Of a stretch of DNA of 49,238 nt, positions 36,337 through 45,357 are shown one piece after another. The stretch is taken from the NCBI GenBank assembly GCA_944388695.1, contig CALXJT010000005.1, positions 1-49,238 on the forward strand. The letters run 5' to 3'. The DNA comes from an uncultured Clostridia bacterium. Lineage in GTDB: Bacteria; Bacillota; Clostridia; TANB77; CAG-508. Position numbers and translations under genes: made by a program. The first letter of the stretch is position 1. Each line of letters starts with the position of its first letter. The notes under the pieces were generated by a model. That model saw only the letters and a list, made by a program, of their open reading frames with translations, made no database searches and was not told the origin of the DNA.

Positions 36337-37500
36337 TTAAACAAAAGAATGTTCCACCTTTACAACAGCAAAATATTTTTCATTTTTCTCGTGAATTTCA
36401 TTTTCTATTTTCTTCTTAATTTCCTCAAAATTAAAATCACTTTCTCTTGGAATAACTAAATCAAATATCAAATTAATTCTATCTCCACCATCAGTCATTC
36501 TAAAATCATGAATAGAAAATTCTGAATTCATATTATGAACCATATCTTCTACTTCTTTTCTCATATTATTAATTTCTTCATCATCTACAACTATAGGATC
36601 CATATGTATTGTTGTAATACAATTAAATTCTTTCATTATATCATTTTCCATTTTATCTATAATATCATGAGCTTTGCAAATATCACAATTTGCTGGTACC
36701 TCTGCATGAAAAGATATTATTTTTCTTCCAGGACCATAATCATGAACCATTAAATCATGTATACCTGGAATCATGTCATACTTACTTGAAAATTCTTCAA
36801 TCTCTTTTACAAATTCCTCATCTGGCTTTGAACCTAGTAAAATATCTACAGTTTCTTTTAATGCCTTAGCACCTGTAAATAATATAAATATTGAAACAAC
36901 AGCACTTGCATAACCATCAATAGAAACACCTGCAAATTTTGCAACTATTGCTGAAATTAATACAACAAATGTAGAAACAGCATCAGAAATACTATCATAT
37001 GAATTTCCTTTTATAGCTTCTGAATCTATTAGTTTAGCAATCTTTCTGTAAAAGAAAAATAACCATAATTTTGCTATAATTGCCACTGCTAATAAAACTA
37101 TTGTAATAGTACTAATAATTGGAATTTCTGGATGTAACATTTTATCAATTGATGAACGCAATAATTCAAAACCAACTAAAACAATTAAAATATCTACTAT
37201 AAATGCTGTAATATATTCCATTCTTCCATGTCCCCATGGATGGTCTTTATCTACCTTTTTTTGTGATACTTTAAATCCAATCATAGTAACAACAGAAGAA
37301 CCTGCATCTGTTACATTATTAAAGGCATCAGAAATAATTGATATTGAACCTGATATAATACCTATAATTAATTTCATAAGTGATAATAAAATATTTACAA
37401 CTATACCTGTAATACTTGATAACATTCCATATTTACTTCTTACATTTAAATCTTTTACATTATCATCTTTAATAAATAATTTAATTAATAAATTTGTCAT
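36337..37500 (-). CDS. cation diffusion facilitator (CDF) family transporter
   Basis: CDF proteins export divalent metals (Zn, Mn, Fe or Co) from the cytoplasm in exchange for protons. The 387-residue protein has about six membrane helices (25-205), with metal-site residues in SDAFNNVTDAGSSVVT (helix II) and KDHPWGHGRMEYI (loop). Helix V has a matching SISDAVSTFVVL. The C-terminal cytoplasmic domain is long (about 215-387) and seems to hold two ferredoxin-like halves (ISFHAEVPANCDICKAHDI; INLIFDLVIPRESDF). Metal specificity cannot be read. The ribosome binding site is the unusual AGGGGG. Confidence 0.93.
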   Translation of the reverse strand: MTNLLIKLFIKDDNVKDLNVRSKYGMLSSITGIVVNILLSLMKLIIGIISGSISIISDAFNNVTDAGSSVVTMIGFKVSQKKVDKDHPWGHGRMEYITAFIVDILIVLVGFELLRSSIDKMLHPEIPIISTITIVLLAVAIIAKLWLFFFYRKIAKLIDSEAIKGNSYDSISDAVSTFVVLISAIVAKFAGVSIDGYASAVVSIFILFTGAKALKETVDILLGSKPDEEFVKEIEEFSSKYDMIPGIHDLMVHDYGPGRKIISFHAEVPANCDICKAHDIIDKMENDIMKEFNCITTIHMDPIVVDDEEINNMRKEVEDMVHNMNSEFSIHDFRMTDGGDRINLIFDLVIPRESDFNFEEIKKKIENEIHEKNEKYFAVVKVEHSFV

Positions 37501-37564
37501 TTAAAAACCCCCTAATATTTATAAATTTCAAAGAATTTACTTTTCTATTCTTTACACCTAATCA

Positions 37565-38506
37565 TCAATATTTCTTCAATTTTGCAACAAAAAATCCCTC
37601 CATATCTTTAGAAGGTAAAATCCTTATTGCTTTTCCAATTGATATATCTCTTCCTTCTGTAAAAGCACTTATGCCTTCCTTTATCTCAATTTTAATATCA
37701 ATTATCTTTAAATTAAGATTATCAATTGCCCATTCTAATACATCTTCATTTTCTTCTTTATTCAATGTGCATGTAGAATATACCATAACTCCACCTGGTT
37801 TTAAAGCATCATATGCACTTTTAAATAACTTTTTTTGTAATTTAGCTAATTGTATTACAGATTTTTTTGACCAATTTCTATATGTTTTAACATCATTTGC
37901 TAAAAATCTTCCTTCTCCACTACAAGGAGCATCTAATAATACTTTATCAAAATTATTCGGATATAAATTTCCCAGCTTTTCTCCTCTTTGATTTATTACT
38001 TCTACAATTTCAGCGCCTTGCATATCTACATTATATTTTAGCCTTTCACACCTAAGTTTATCTAATTCATTTGCTAAAATCTTTCCTTTATTATTCATTA
38101 ACATTGCCATTTCTGTAGTCTTACTTCCTGGAGCTGCTGTCATATCTAATACTTTTTCTCCTTCTTTTGGCTCTAATACAAGTGGTGGTATCATACTTGG
38201 TAAACTTTGTAAATATATGTATCCTTTATTATATATTTCTAAATTTTGAATATCTTTCTCTTTCTTGTTTTTTATTATCAATGCATCTCTAAACCACGGT
38301 ACTCTTTCAAATTTTATATTACTTGATTTTAATTCTTTCATTAAATCTTGTATAGAATATTTTAGTGTATTCACTCTTAAAGTTGTACTTCTATTTCCAG
38401 ACATTCCTGATAATATTTTATCTACTGAAAGTGGAGTATAATTTTCATATAAACTTTCTACAAACTCTTTAGGTAATTTTCTCTTTACTTCTAATACTGA
38501 TAACAT
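37565..38506 (-). CDS. RsmB/NOP2-family RNA (cytosine-5) methyltransferase
   Basis: These SAM-dependent enzymes methylate cytosine C5 in rRNA or tRNA. The 313-residue protein has a short N-terminal RNA-binding part (LPKEFVESLYENYTP). The SAM-binding motif is DMTAAPGSKTTEMA (about 120-133). LLDAPCSGEGRF carries the motif IV cysteine, and YSTCTLNKEENEDVLEWA carries the catalytic motif VI cysteine. The C-terminal PUA-like extension of RsmF is absent; the length matches short clostridial members. AAAGGAGAAG precedes the ATG. The target nucleotide is not predictable. Confidence 0.93.
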   Translation of the reverse strand: MLSVLEVKRKLPKEFVESLYENYTPLSVDKILSGMSGNRSTTLRVNTLKYSIQDLMKELKSSNIKFERVPWFRDALIIKNKKEKDIQNLEIYNKGYIYLQSLPSMIPPLVLEPKEGEKVLDMTAAPGSKTTEMAMLMNNKGKILANELDKLRCERLKYNVDMQGAEIVEVINQRGEKLGNLYPNNFDKVLLDAPCSGEGRFLANDVKTYRNWSKKSVIQLAKLQKKLFKSAYDALKPGGVMVYSTCTLNKEENEDVLEWAIDNLNLKIIDIKIEIKEGISAFTEGRDISIGKAIRILPSKDMEGFFVAKLKKY

Positions 38507-38746
38507 TTCTTCTCCTTTTTATATATTTTACTTACTATCAATAAGTATCTATGTATAATTAATTTTAACATCTATTCTTAAAAATAAATAATCAAATAAA
38601 ATATTAATAATATAATTTAAAATCTTAACTTCTATTAACTTTTGAATATTCTAACATAAATAGTTTATTTTTACAATTATAATGTAGAATCTAATTCAAT
38701 TTTTTAATTGCATTTATGTAAATCTACAACTCTTTTTCGTTTTTTA

Positions 38747-38775
38747 TTGACATTTTTTTATTTCTGATATATCAT
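38747..38775 (+). promoter_or_regulatory. candidate promoter in the 500-base gap before the DNA methylase
   Basis: A perfect TTGACA (38747-38752), a 17-base spacer and TATCAT (38770-38775), giving a leader of about 230 bases before the methylase start. The 501-base gap (38507-39007) is otherwise AT-rich sequence without a credible gene or hairpin. The long leader could hold regulation of the restriction-modification system. Confidence 0.6.
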
Positions 38776-39007
38776 AAAAACAATTGTAAATTTAAAAATT
38801 AAGTAAAATTACTCTATAAATTTTATATATAAACTTTTTATAAATTCTAATCTCGCCAAACCTTGACATTCAAGCACTACAAATAGAAGAGACTAGATAA
38901 AATAAAAAATAACAATTATACAATCATTTATAACAACCATAGATAAAAAATTTAATATACAATTAAAAATAAAGACTAATATACAACAACGAAAGGAAGA
39001 TAAAAAA

Positions 39008-40139
39008 ATGAAGGTAATAGATTTATTTGCTGGATGTGGTGGATTAAGTTTAGGTTTTGAAATGGCAGGATTCGAAATACCTCTAGCAATTGAAAAAGAT
39101 GAATGGGCATCAGAAACATATAGATATAATCACAAAAATACTAATGTAATAACTGGAGATATAACAGAAATAACTAATCCATTAGAATTATTACCTCCAA
39201 ATACAGAAATTGATGGAATAATAGGAGGTCCACCTTGCCAAGGTTTTTCTTTGAGTGGTAACAGAGACCCAAAAGACCCTAGAAATAGCTTGTTTATGGA
39301 CTTTGTAAGATTTGTAAAAGCATTTAAACCAAAATTCTTTGTAATGGAAAATGTTACTGGAATATTATCAATGAAAACAAAAAATGGTGAACTAGTTAAA
39401 GATTTAATATATGAAGAATATAAAAAAGCAGGATATAATTTAGATGTTAAAATTTTAAATGCAGCCGAATATGGTGTTCCTCAAACTCGAATAAGAGTAT
39501 TTTTTATTGGCATAAGAGAAGACTTACCATTTGATTTAGATAAATTAGCCCCTACTCCATTCCTATTTGGTGAAGACCAAGTTACCATAGAACAAGCTAT
39601 AATGGATTTGCCTCAAATAGGTTCAGGTGAGTCATTTGATGGAAAAGAATATACAAGTACTCCTCAAACTAGATATCAAAAAATGATTCGTGGTAATAAT
39701 AATATAATTCAAAACCATACCTCTATGAAACACACTAAAAGATTAATAGAAAGATTTGAACAAATAAAATTCGGACAATCTGTTGCTGATGTTTCAAAAG
39801 AATTTCAACAAAGACAACGTGGTGATGCAAGCAAAGTTAGTGGCAAAGTATACTCTCAAAATAATATGAGACCATATCCTAATAAACCATCTCCTACAAT
39901 TCCTGCAAGTTTTCAAAGTAATTTTATACACCCATATTTAAACAGGAATTATACTGCAAGAGAACGGTGCTAGATTACAATCATTTCCAGATTCATATTT
40001 CTTCTGTGGTAAAAGAACCACAATGTCTTGGGAAAAGAATTTGTCTCAATATCAACAAATAGGAAATGCAGTACCACCTTTACTTGCTAAATCTATTGCT
40101 GAAAATTTAAATAATTATTTTAATAATATTAATAATTAA
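39008..40139 (+). pseudogene. DNA (cytosine-5) methyltransferase, frameshifted near the C-terminus
   Basis: The first 321 residues read in one frame from the ATG at 39008 (GAAAGGAAGA upstream). They carry motif I DLFAGCGGLSLGFEMAGF (5-22), motif IV GGPPCQGFS with catalytic Cys77, motif VI MENVTG and motif VIII QTRIRVFFIGI. At NRNYTARE the frame breaks: an extra C at 39965 gives RC-stop. Skipping that base restores GARLQSFPDSYFFCG and motif X GNAVPPLLAKSIAENL, ending at 40139 (about 377 residues in total). Both halves of the conserved AREGARLQSFP motif are intact, so the break is recent or a sequencing error. It is the likely partner of the nuclease at 40308, tail to tail. Confidence 0.9.
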
Positions 40140-40152
40140 ATATTTACTCTAT

Positions 40153-40207
40153 AAAAACAAATATACTTTTAATTTAATTGGCTTAAATTAAAAGTATATT
40201 TGTTTTT
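40153..40207. terminator. 25-bp hairpin between methylase and nuclease genes
   Basis: Arms 40153-40177 and 40183-40207 (AAAAACAAATATAC... / ...GTATATTTGTTTTT) are perfect reverse complements around a 5-base loop, with A and T tracts at the ends. It is a bidirectional terminator for the two convergent genes. Confidence 0.93.
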
Positions 40208-40307
40208 AATTGACTTATATTTAATTAAAAATAGATTCTTTATTCCCTTACTTATTTCTAAATTCAGTCCTCTCCATCTAAATTTTTACTTCTAAATCCA
40301 AAGTTTT

Positions 40308-41087
40308 TTAACTAGGATTTATTAATTTTCCAGGAACTACAACATCATCTACATTTTCAGTATTTTTTAATGCATTTTCTATTTCTATATAATAATCTAA
40401 CAAAACTCTTTCAGACAAAGGTGACCTTGCATCAGCTCTCAAAACAAACATTTCATTTAATACATTATCATATCTAGCAGCAATTATTTTTTCTTTAGCA
40501 ACACTATTATATTCCATTAATACATATGTTTTAGCATTTGGAGATGCATTTTTTATTTGTTTACTTGAATACTGAACCTCTCCAAACATAGTTGCATCTA
40601 AATATGTTTTTACTTCTACACAAACAACAGGTATTATTAACTCTTTTGTTTGCTCATCATCAATAACAACTTTCACCTTTTTTCCAATACAAAAATCTAC
40701 ATCTTTTGGTATTATATCTATATGCATATGATTGTCTATTTTCATTCCAGAAAAAATATTTTTATTAAAAATCCCAAAAGTTCCACTCGTAATTAAGTGA
40801 TGATTTTGAAACAAATATGTACTAATTTCTTCTATAACTGAAGACCTAAACTTTGATTGAGATTTTACTCCTTGGCGTGAAAGTTCATCTATCTTTTTTA
40901 AATACTCTTCTATTAAATTTACAGCTTCCTTAAATACATTTATATCTTTTGAGGCATAATCTAGTTTTGATATTTTCTCATAATAATTTTTATATTCTTC
41001 CTGATAAAATTTATTAAGTAATTCTCCTTTACCATCATAATTATTATTAATTTTCCTAATTAAATTATTTTCATGCATATATATCAT
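40308..41087 (-). CDS. type II restriction endonuclease, PD-(D/E)XK type, possibly Bpu10I/DdeI-like
   Basis: The protein has 259 residues. The nuclease core is visible as IEE (85-87), KDVDFCIGKK (Asp131) and VVCVEVKTYLD with the Glu158-x-Lys160 pair, the PD-(D/E)XK arrangement. The segment VEVKTYLDATMFGEV is what I recall from the Bpu10I family, so recognition of a CTNAG-type site is possible but not provable here. GAGGTGAT precedes the ATG at 41087. It is convergent with the frameshifted cytosine methylase and appears complete, with no frameshift. Assignment as the cognate nuclease is inferred from position. Confidence 0.75.
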   Translation of the reverse strand: MIYMHENNLIRKINNNYDGKGELLNKFYQEEYKNYYEKISKLDYASKDINVFKEAVNLIEEYLKKIDELSRQGVKSQSKFRSSVIEEISTYLFQNHHLITSGTFGIFNKNIFSGMKIDNHMHIDIIPKDVDFCIGKKVKVVIDDEQTKELIIPVVCVEVKTYLDATMFGEVQYSSKQIKNASPNAKTYVLMEYNSVAKEKIIAARYDNVLNEMFVLRADARSPLSERVLLDYYIEIENALKNTENVDDVVVPGKLINPS

Positions 41088-41235
41088 TTCTCATCACCTC
41101 ATAAAAAGTATATCATATATTTGTTAATTGTCAAATTTTAAATTAACCTAAAAAAGAGCATAGATAAAATATCTAGCTCCTTTCTAGTTTATTACAACAA
41201 ACATATTGACACTAAATAAAGTTTTAAAGACATTA

Positions 41236-42939
41236 TTAAGAATTTTCTATTAATTCTAAATTTGCTTGTCTTTTTATTTTACTAGTTGTAGTTTTTATCA
41301 ATGGCTCTTCTGAAATAAGAATTCCTCTTATTGCTTTATATTTAGGCATAATTCTATTTATTTCTTTAATTTTATCTGACAAAACTTTATAAATTTCATC
41401 ATCTGTTTCTACTTTATATGCTTCTTTCATAATCTCTCTATCAAATATAATTTTTACATTTATTTTTATATCTTCTTTATCTTCAGATTGTTGTTTTCCA
41501 AATATAAAAGATTCTTTTACACCTTCTATTTTATTTACTAAATTTTCCATTTCTTCTGGGAATATATTTTTACCATTTTTCAAAACAATTACGCTTTTCT
41601 TTCTTCCACAAATAAAAATATATCCATCTTCATCTATTTTAGCTAGATCTCCTGTAGCAAACCATCCATCATTTAAAACTTCTTTTGTTGCTTCTTCATC
41701 ACCATAATATCCAAGCATAATATTTGGTCCTTTTACAACCAATTCTCCCATGCCTTCTTCATTTGCATCATCTATTCTTGCTTGAATATGAGGAAGTGGT
41801 TTACCTATTGAACCAACTCTAAAGTTCTCATCTGTTTCTACACCTATTACTGGAGATGTTTCTGTTAATCCATATCCTTGACATAGATTAATTCCCCAAG
41901 CTCTAAATGCATTTTCAACTTCAGCATCTAAAGCCGCTGCTCCACTAATGAATAATTTTATATTTCCACCAAATATATTATGAATATCTTTAAATATCTC
42001 TTTTTTCTCTGCCATTGACTTATCTTTATTTTGTTCCATTAATTTTTTAACCACTTCTAATTTTCCTGATTTTTCAAGATTCTTCATAATATTTTTATAC
42101 ATACTCTCATATATTGCTGGTACAAATGATGCAAATGTTATCTTATATTCATTTAAGTTTTCTACAATATGTCTAATTCCTTCACAGAAAGATCTTTCAG
42201 CACCTATATATAATGAATATAACATCCCTACTGTACATTCAAATACATGATGTAATGGTAAAAATGACAATATTCTATCACTTGAATTCACATTTAAAAT
42301 AGATGCAAAATCCATTAAGTTTGAAACTAAATTTTTATGAGAAAGTGCTACTACTTTTGACTTTGATGTAGTCCCTGAAGTAAATAACATAATATTCATT
42401 TCTTCTGGATTAATTTTTGCATCAATAAACTCTCTATTTCCAGCATCATATAATTCTTTCCCTTTTTCTATTAATTCTTTTTCTGAATAAATTCCTTCAT
42501 CATGCACATCTGTATCCATAGATATTAAATGTTTTAATTTATTCTTATCACTATATCTTATTAATTTAATCACTTCTTCATATTTTTTAGAATAAAATAT
42601 TGCTTCAACTTCTGATCTTTCAATCAACTCTTCTAATTCATTAGGTGGTAAAGATCTATCTAATGGAACTACAATTCCTGTACCACATACAACTGATAAA
42701 TAAGCAAGTTCCCATTCATATCTGTTTTCACCTATAACTGCTATTCTTTTTCCTTTTAATCCTAAACTAATTAAAGCTGTTCCTAAATAATCAATCATAT
42801 CTCTTATTTCATTATGTGTATATGTTATATATTTTCCTTCTCCTAGTTTTATTTTATATCCTGGTCTTTCGCCATATAATTCTCTTGTCTTATTTAACAT
42901 ATCTTTTAAATCTGTTACTTTTAAAATATTTTTTTCCAT
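41236..42939 (-). CDS. AMP-forming acyl-CoA synthetase (long-chain fatty acid-CoA ligase-like)
   Basis: The enzyme activates a carboxylic acid, probably a fatty acid, through acyl-AMP to acyl-CoA. The 567-residue protein has the P-loop motif MLFTSGTTSKSKVVALSH (about 187-204), FLPLHHVFE, GYGLTETSPVIG and GWFATGDLAKIDEDGYIFI. The C-terminal GRKKSVIVLKNGKNIFPEE hinge precedes the catalytic lysine region TTTSKIKR. There is no signal or membrane segment. It is a single transcription unit between the restriction system and the methyltransferase remnant. Chain-length preference cannot be read. Confidence 0.93.
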   Translation of the reverse strand: MEKNILKVTDLKDMLNKTRELYGERPGYKIKLGEGKYITYTHNEIRDMIDYLGTALISLGLKGKRIAVIGENRYEWELAYLSVVCGTGIVVPLDRSLPPNELEELIERSEVEAIFYSKKYEEVIKLIRYSDKNKLKHLISMDTDVHDEGIYSEKELIEKGKELYDAGNREFIDAKINPEEMNIMLFTSGTTSKSKVVALSHKNLVSNLMDFASILNVNSSDRILSFLPLHHVFECTVGMLYSLYIGAERSFCEGIRHIVENLNEYKITFASFVPAIYESMYKNIMKNLEKSGKLEVVKKLMEQNKDKSMAEKKEIFKDIHNIFGGNIKLFISGAAALDAEVENAFRAWGINLCQGYGLTETSPVIGVETDENFRVGSIGKPLPHIQARIDDANEEGMGELVVKGPNIMLGYYGDEEATKEVLNDGWFATGDLAKIDEDGYIFICGRKKSVIVLKNGKNIFPEEMENLVNKIEGVKESFIFGKQQSEDKEDIKINVKIIFDREIMKEAYKVETDDEIYKVLSDKIKEINRIMPKYKAIRGILISEEPLIKTTTSKIKRQANLELIENS

Positions 42940-43093
42940 CTCTTAATCTTCTCCATTCATTTCTATTTTTTTATATTTAATTTATGCTTTCATTTTATCT
43001 TGCCTATAATAGATTAATATAGATATGAAAAAATGTCAAATAAATTTTTAAAATATTTTAAATTTTGTATCTGTTAAGTAAATAGTGGCAAAA

Positions 43094-43760
43094 TTATTTA
43101 TTGACCTTAAAAGCACCTCTCCACAATACTTTTTTTGTTCCATATCTCCCCATTACTTCTTCATGGATATATAATTTTTCCAAACCTGCAAAGAATTTTT
43201 GTATATCTTTTTCATCAAAAAATCTTTTTAATCTTCCATCAGCAGTTTCATATAAATGTGATTCAATTTCTTTTCCTTCTCCAGCACCATGATTAACATC
43301 TTTTACAGAATTAACTCTAAAAAGCAATAGACCGATTTTGCTTTAAAACTCTTTTTATTTCTTCTAATATTTCAAATGTTTTTTGTTCAGTAAAATAATG
43401 TAATGATAAATCACTTATTATTATATTCGTCAAATTATCTGCAAATGGTAATCCTTTACTCATATCAAAGCATTCTGCTTTTTCTATTTCTGGAAAATTC
43501 TTTTTTATATTTTCAATCGCATTTTTAGAATAATCGCAAGGTATTACATTTTTACCTTTTTCAATTAAATATAATGTATCATTACCACTTCCACATCCTA
43601 AATCAATAATTGGTGTTTTACAGTTTATAATTGCTCTATCAAATATTTCTAGCCAATCATCATATTTTATATTTTCTCTTTCATAATTTTTATGTATGTC
43701 ATTCCATCTTTGATTTGCTTTTTCTATGGCTTCTTCTATTCTATCATCATCAAATTCCAT
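43094..43760 (-). pseudogene. class I SAM-dependent methyltransferase, frameshifted
   Basis: Two overlapping reading frames form one gene. The N-terminal part (43760 down to 43317) has the SAM motif IIDLGCGSGNDTLYL (51-65), CDYS acidic loop and SDLSLHYFTEQKT. The C-terminal part continues as LLFRVNSVKDVNHGAGEGKE and RLKRFFDEKDIQKFF to 43094. An extra C (complement of G43334) after ...RVLKQN shifts the frame; without it the protein reads KQNGLLLFRVNS, exactly as in this family. The substrate is probably a small molecule. The start ATG has AGGAGAGG upstream. The gene is inactive unless the indel is a sequencing error. Confidence 0.85.
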
Positions 43761-43890
43761 TTTCTAACCTCTCCTAATATTTAATATTTATGTTAATAAT
43801 TATATCAGTTTTTCAAAAATACTACAATAGATTAAGAAATTTTATACAACTCTCTGATGTAACAAAAAAATTCAAAATTAAATATCAAAT

Positions 43891-43933
43891 AATTAATGAG
43901 CTGGTATTTTAACAATAAACCAGCTCATTAATT
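43891..43933. terminator. 15-bp hairpin downstream of the gene at 43952
   Basis: Arms 43891-43905 and 43919-43933 (AATTAATGAGCTGGT / ACCAGCTCATTAATT) are perfect, with a 13-base loop. On the minus strand it follows the small gene at 43952 by 18 bases and is followed by a T-rich stretch. Confidence 0.85.
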
Positions 43934-43951
43934 TTATGGGTATTTTAATAA

Positions 43952-44287
43952 CTACTCAAGAAAAACAATCTCATTGGCTTCATCGCCATATGATTTATAG
44001 TTCAAAAAGTCACAACTTTCCAGAAAAAATAATCCTCCAATAAGTTCAAACTTCATCCTTCCAAAAAATCTGCATACGACTATTTTTTCATTCTCATAAA
44101 TTTCATATACAATTTCATCTGGTGAATTAAGTTCATACATATCTTGTTGTATATCTGTACGATTCGTAAAATCATGAAACCATGCCTGGCTCATCATAAT
44201 TATAATACGATTATCAGTATTTTTTAGCAGTTCTAAAATTTGTTCCTTTTGGTCTTTTTCTGACCGCTTAATAGTTATTAGTTCCAT
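43952..44287 (-). CDS. small protein of unknown function
   Basis: The protein has 111 residues from the ATG at 44287, which follows AAGGAGG by five bases; a reading from 44302 would include that site. The sequence MELITIKRSEKDQKEQ... looks alpha/beta. It contains IIIMMSQAWFHDFTNRTDI, YEIYENEKIVVCRFFGRMKF and a final NEIVFLE, with no membrane segment. It appears more balanced in base composition than the core genes. It is a single gene with its own terminator in the accessory patchwork. I do not recognise the family. Confidence 0.7.
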   Translation of the reverse strand: MELITIKRSEKDQKEQILELLKNTDNRIIIMMSQAWFHDFTNRTDIQQDMYELNSPDEIVYEIYENEKIVVCRFFGRMKFELIGGLFFLESCDFLNYKSYGDEANEIVFLE

Positions 44288-44459
44288 ATTTTCCTCCTTC
44301 ACAATAATTATTGTTAAAAGTTACTATATTCAAAACTTGTTTATTAGCAAGATAATCAAATCATGTGAATATTTTACCATATTTCACATAATTTTTCAAT
44401 AACAATATTTCTTTATCCTTGCGGTTTATGAAGGTTAGTCAATCATAAGTTACACTTTA

Positions 44460-44488
44460 TTGATAAACATATAAATTTATGATAATAT
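44460..44488 (+). promoter_or_regulatory. possible promoter before two gene fragments
   Basis: TTGATA (44460-44465), 17 bases, TAATAT (44483-44488). It precedes the fragment at 44520. The gap 44288-44519 shows nothing else. Weak in such AT-rich DNA. Confidence 0.3.
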
Positions 44489-44519
44489 TTATATATACTA
44501 GATGGTTGAAAGTAATTGA

Positions 44520-44636
44520 GTGGAAAAAATAATAGATACAATTTTAAAACAGAATACAACTTTATATGGGATTAATCCTAAAGTAAAAAAAATCAATGTA
44601 GGATTTACTAATACTATATACCATATAAATTGTTGA
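44520..44636 (+). pseudogene. N-terminal fragment resembling a choline/aminoglycoside kinase-fold gene
   Basis: From a GTG at 44520 the frame reads VEKIIDTILKQNTTLYG, then KKINVGFTNTIYHINC and a stop. The GFTNTIYHIN segment matches the glycine-rich ATP-binding start of choline-kinase/APH-like phosphotransferases (GGxTNxxY). Only 38 codons remain, so the catalytic lobe is gone. The next fragment starts ten bases later. Because the match is short, identity is tentative. Confidence 0.5.
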
Positions 44637-44645
44637 AAGGATAAT

Positions 44646-44864
44646 ATGATGGAAAGAAAAATAGTAGCAATTGGTGGAGGAAAAAACGGAAGATTAAAAT
44701 CAGATGGAACAAGAGAGCCTTATGAAACTGAAATATTTGATAAAGAAATAATTAGGTTAACAGGAAAACAACACCCAAACTTTTTGTTTTTAAGGCATTC
44801 TCAACCAGAACCCGAGTCAGAAACAGGATACTTTATTACAATGAAAAATATAATAGATACTTAA
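44646..44864 (+). pseudogene. N-terminal fragment of a peptidase S51 (PepE-like) protein
   Basis: The 72-codon frame reads RKIVAIGGGKNGRLKSDG, YETEIFDKEIIRL, TGKQHPNFLFLRHSQPEPES, FITMKNI and then stops. This is the start of clostridial S51-family peptidases (IGGGENGR..., NFLFLAHAQP), which are normally about 230 residues with a later Ser-His catalytic site that is absent here. GAAAGG lies just before tandem ATGs at 44646 and 44649. A hairpin terminator follows directly, so the truncation looks like a deletion that joined the 5' part to a terminator. Confidence 0.7.
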
Positions 44865-44867
44865 CTC

Positions 44868-44898
44868 GAAAAACTCACTCTCAAGTAGTGAGTTTTTC
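44868..44898 (+). terminator. 12-bp hairpin terminator after the S51 fragment
   Basis: GAAAAACTCACT (44868-44879) pairs perfectly with AGTGAGTTTTTC (44887-44898) around a 7-base loop, with a T tract in the 3' arm. It begins four bases after the stop codon and may serve both strands. Confidence 0.88.
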
Positions 44899-44925
44899 AT
44901 CAGATATTCATCTTGATTTATGAGG

Positions 44926-45245
44926 TTACTGCATCTCTACAATCTCAAGATCAAGTTTTTTTGCAAGTTTCTCTAATTCCGAATCATTTTCGCAACAATT
45001 ACAATATGGAAAATGCCATGAAATTATGGGTTTTGCATTCAACATATTCCAATTCTCAACACTATATCCTGCTTTCTTAAGCATTCTAAGTGTTGGTTCT
45101 GAAATTTCACCATCATACCCTTCAATTGTAGTTTCTCCTTCAGCCATAGCTTTTTCGATAGCATCATTAAGCAGTGGAATTTCTTTTTGAACTGTGCCTT
45201 TATTGCTTTCCGTGCAGCTACCTTAGCAGAAATAATTTTTAACAT
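44926..45245 (-). pseudogene. small gene of unknown function broken by a frameshift
   Basis: Two frames join to one protein. From an ATG at 45245 the sequence reads MLKIISAKVAARKAIKA. After that the frame shifts to VQKEIPLLNDAIEKAMAEGE and continues as GYDGEISEPTLRMLKKAGYS, ISWHFPYCNCCENDSELEKL and a final LEIVEMQ. One base appears to be missing near 45190 (AAGGCACAGTTCAAAAAG). The intact protein would be about 107 residues with a CxxC-like CNCC cluster. It looks like small phage or plasmid proteins, but I do not recognise it. It is divergent from the relaxase gene and richer in G+C than core genes. Confidence 0.65.
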
Positions 45246-45256
45246 ATGTCTAACCC

Positions 45257-45276
45257 AAATGTAAAGCATTACATTT
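45257..45276. other. 8-bp inverted repeat upstream of the relaxase (possible oriT)
   Basis: AAATGTAA (45257-45264) and TTACATTT (45269-45276) surround the loop AGCA. MOBV relaxases nick at an oriT with a short inverted repeat just upstream of their gene, and ATAAAGTGTTTG follows at 45316-45327. The sequence does not match a nic site closely enough to be sure. Confidence 0.25.
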
Positions 45277-45357
45277 ATGTTACAACACAATCTAAAAAAG
45301 CACAGATTTAAGGACATAAAGTGTTTGTTCAGCAGACTAAAAAGGAGGTACTTATAA

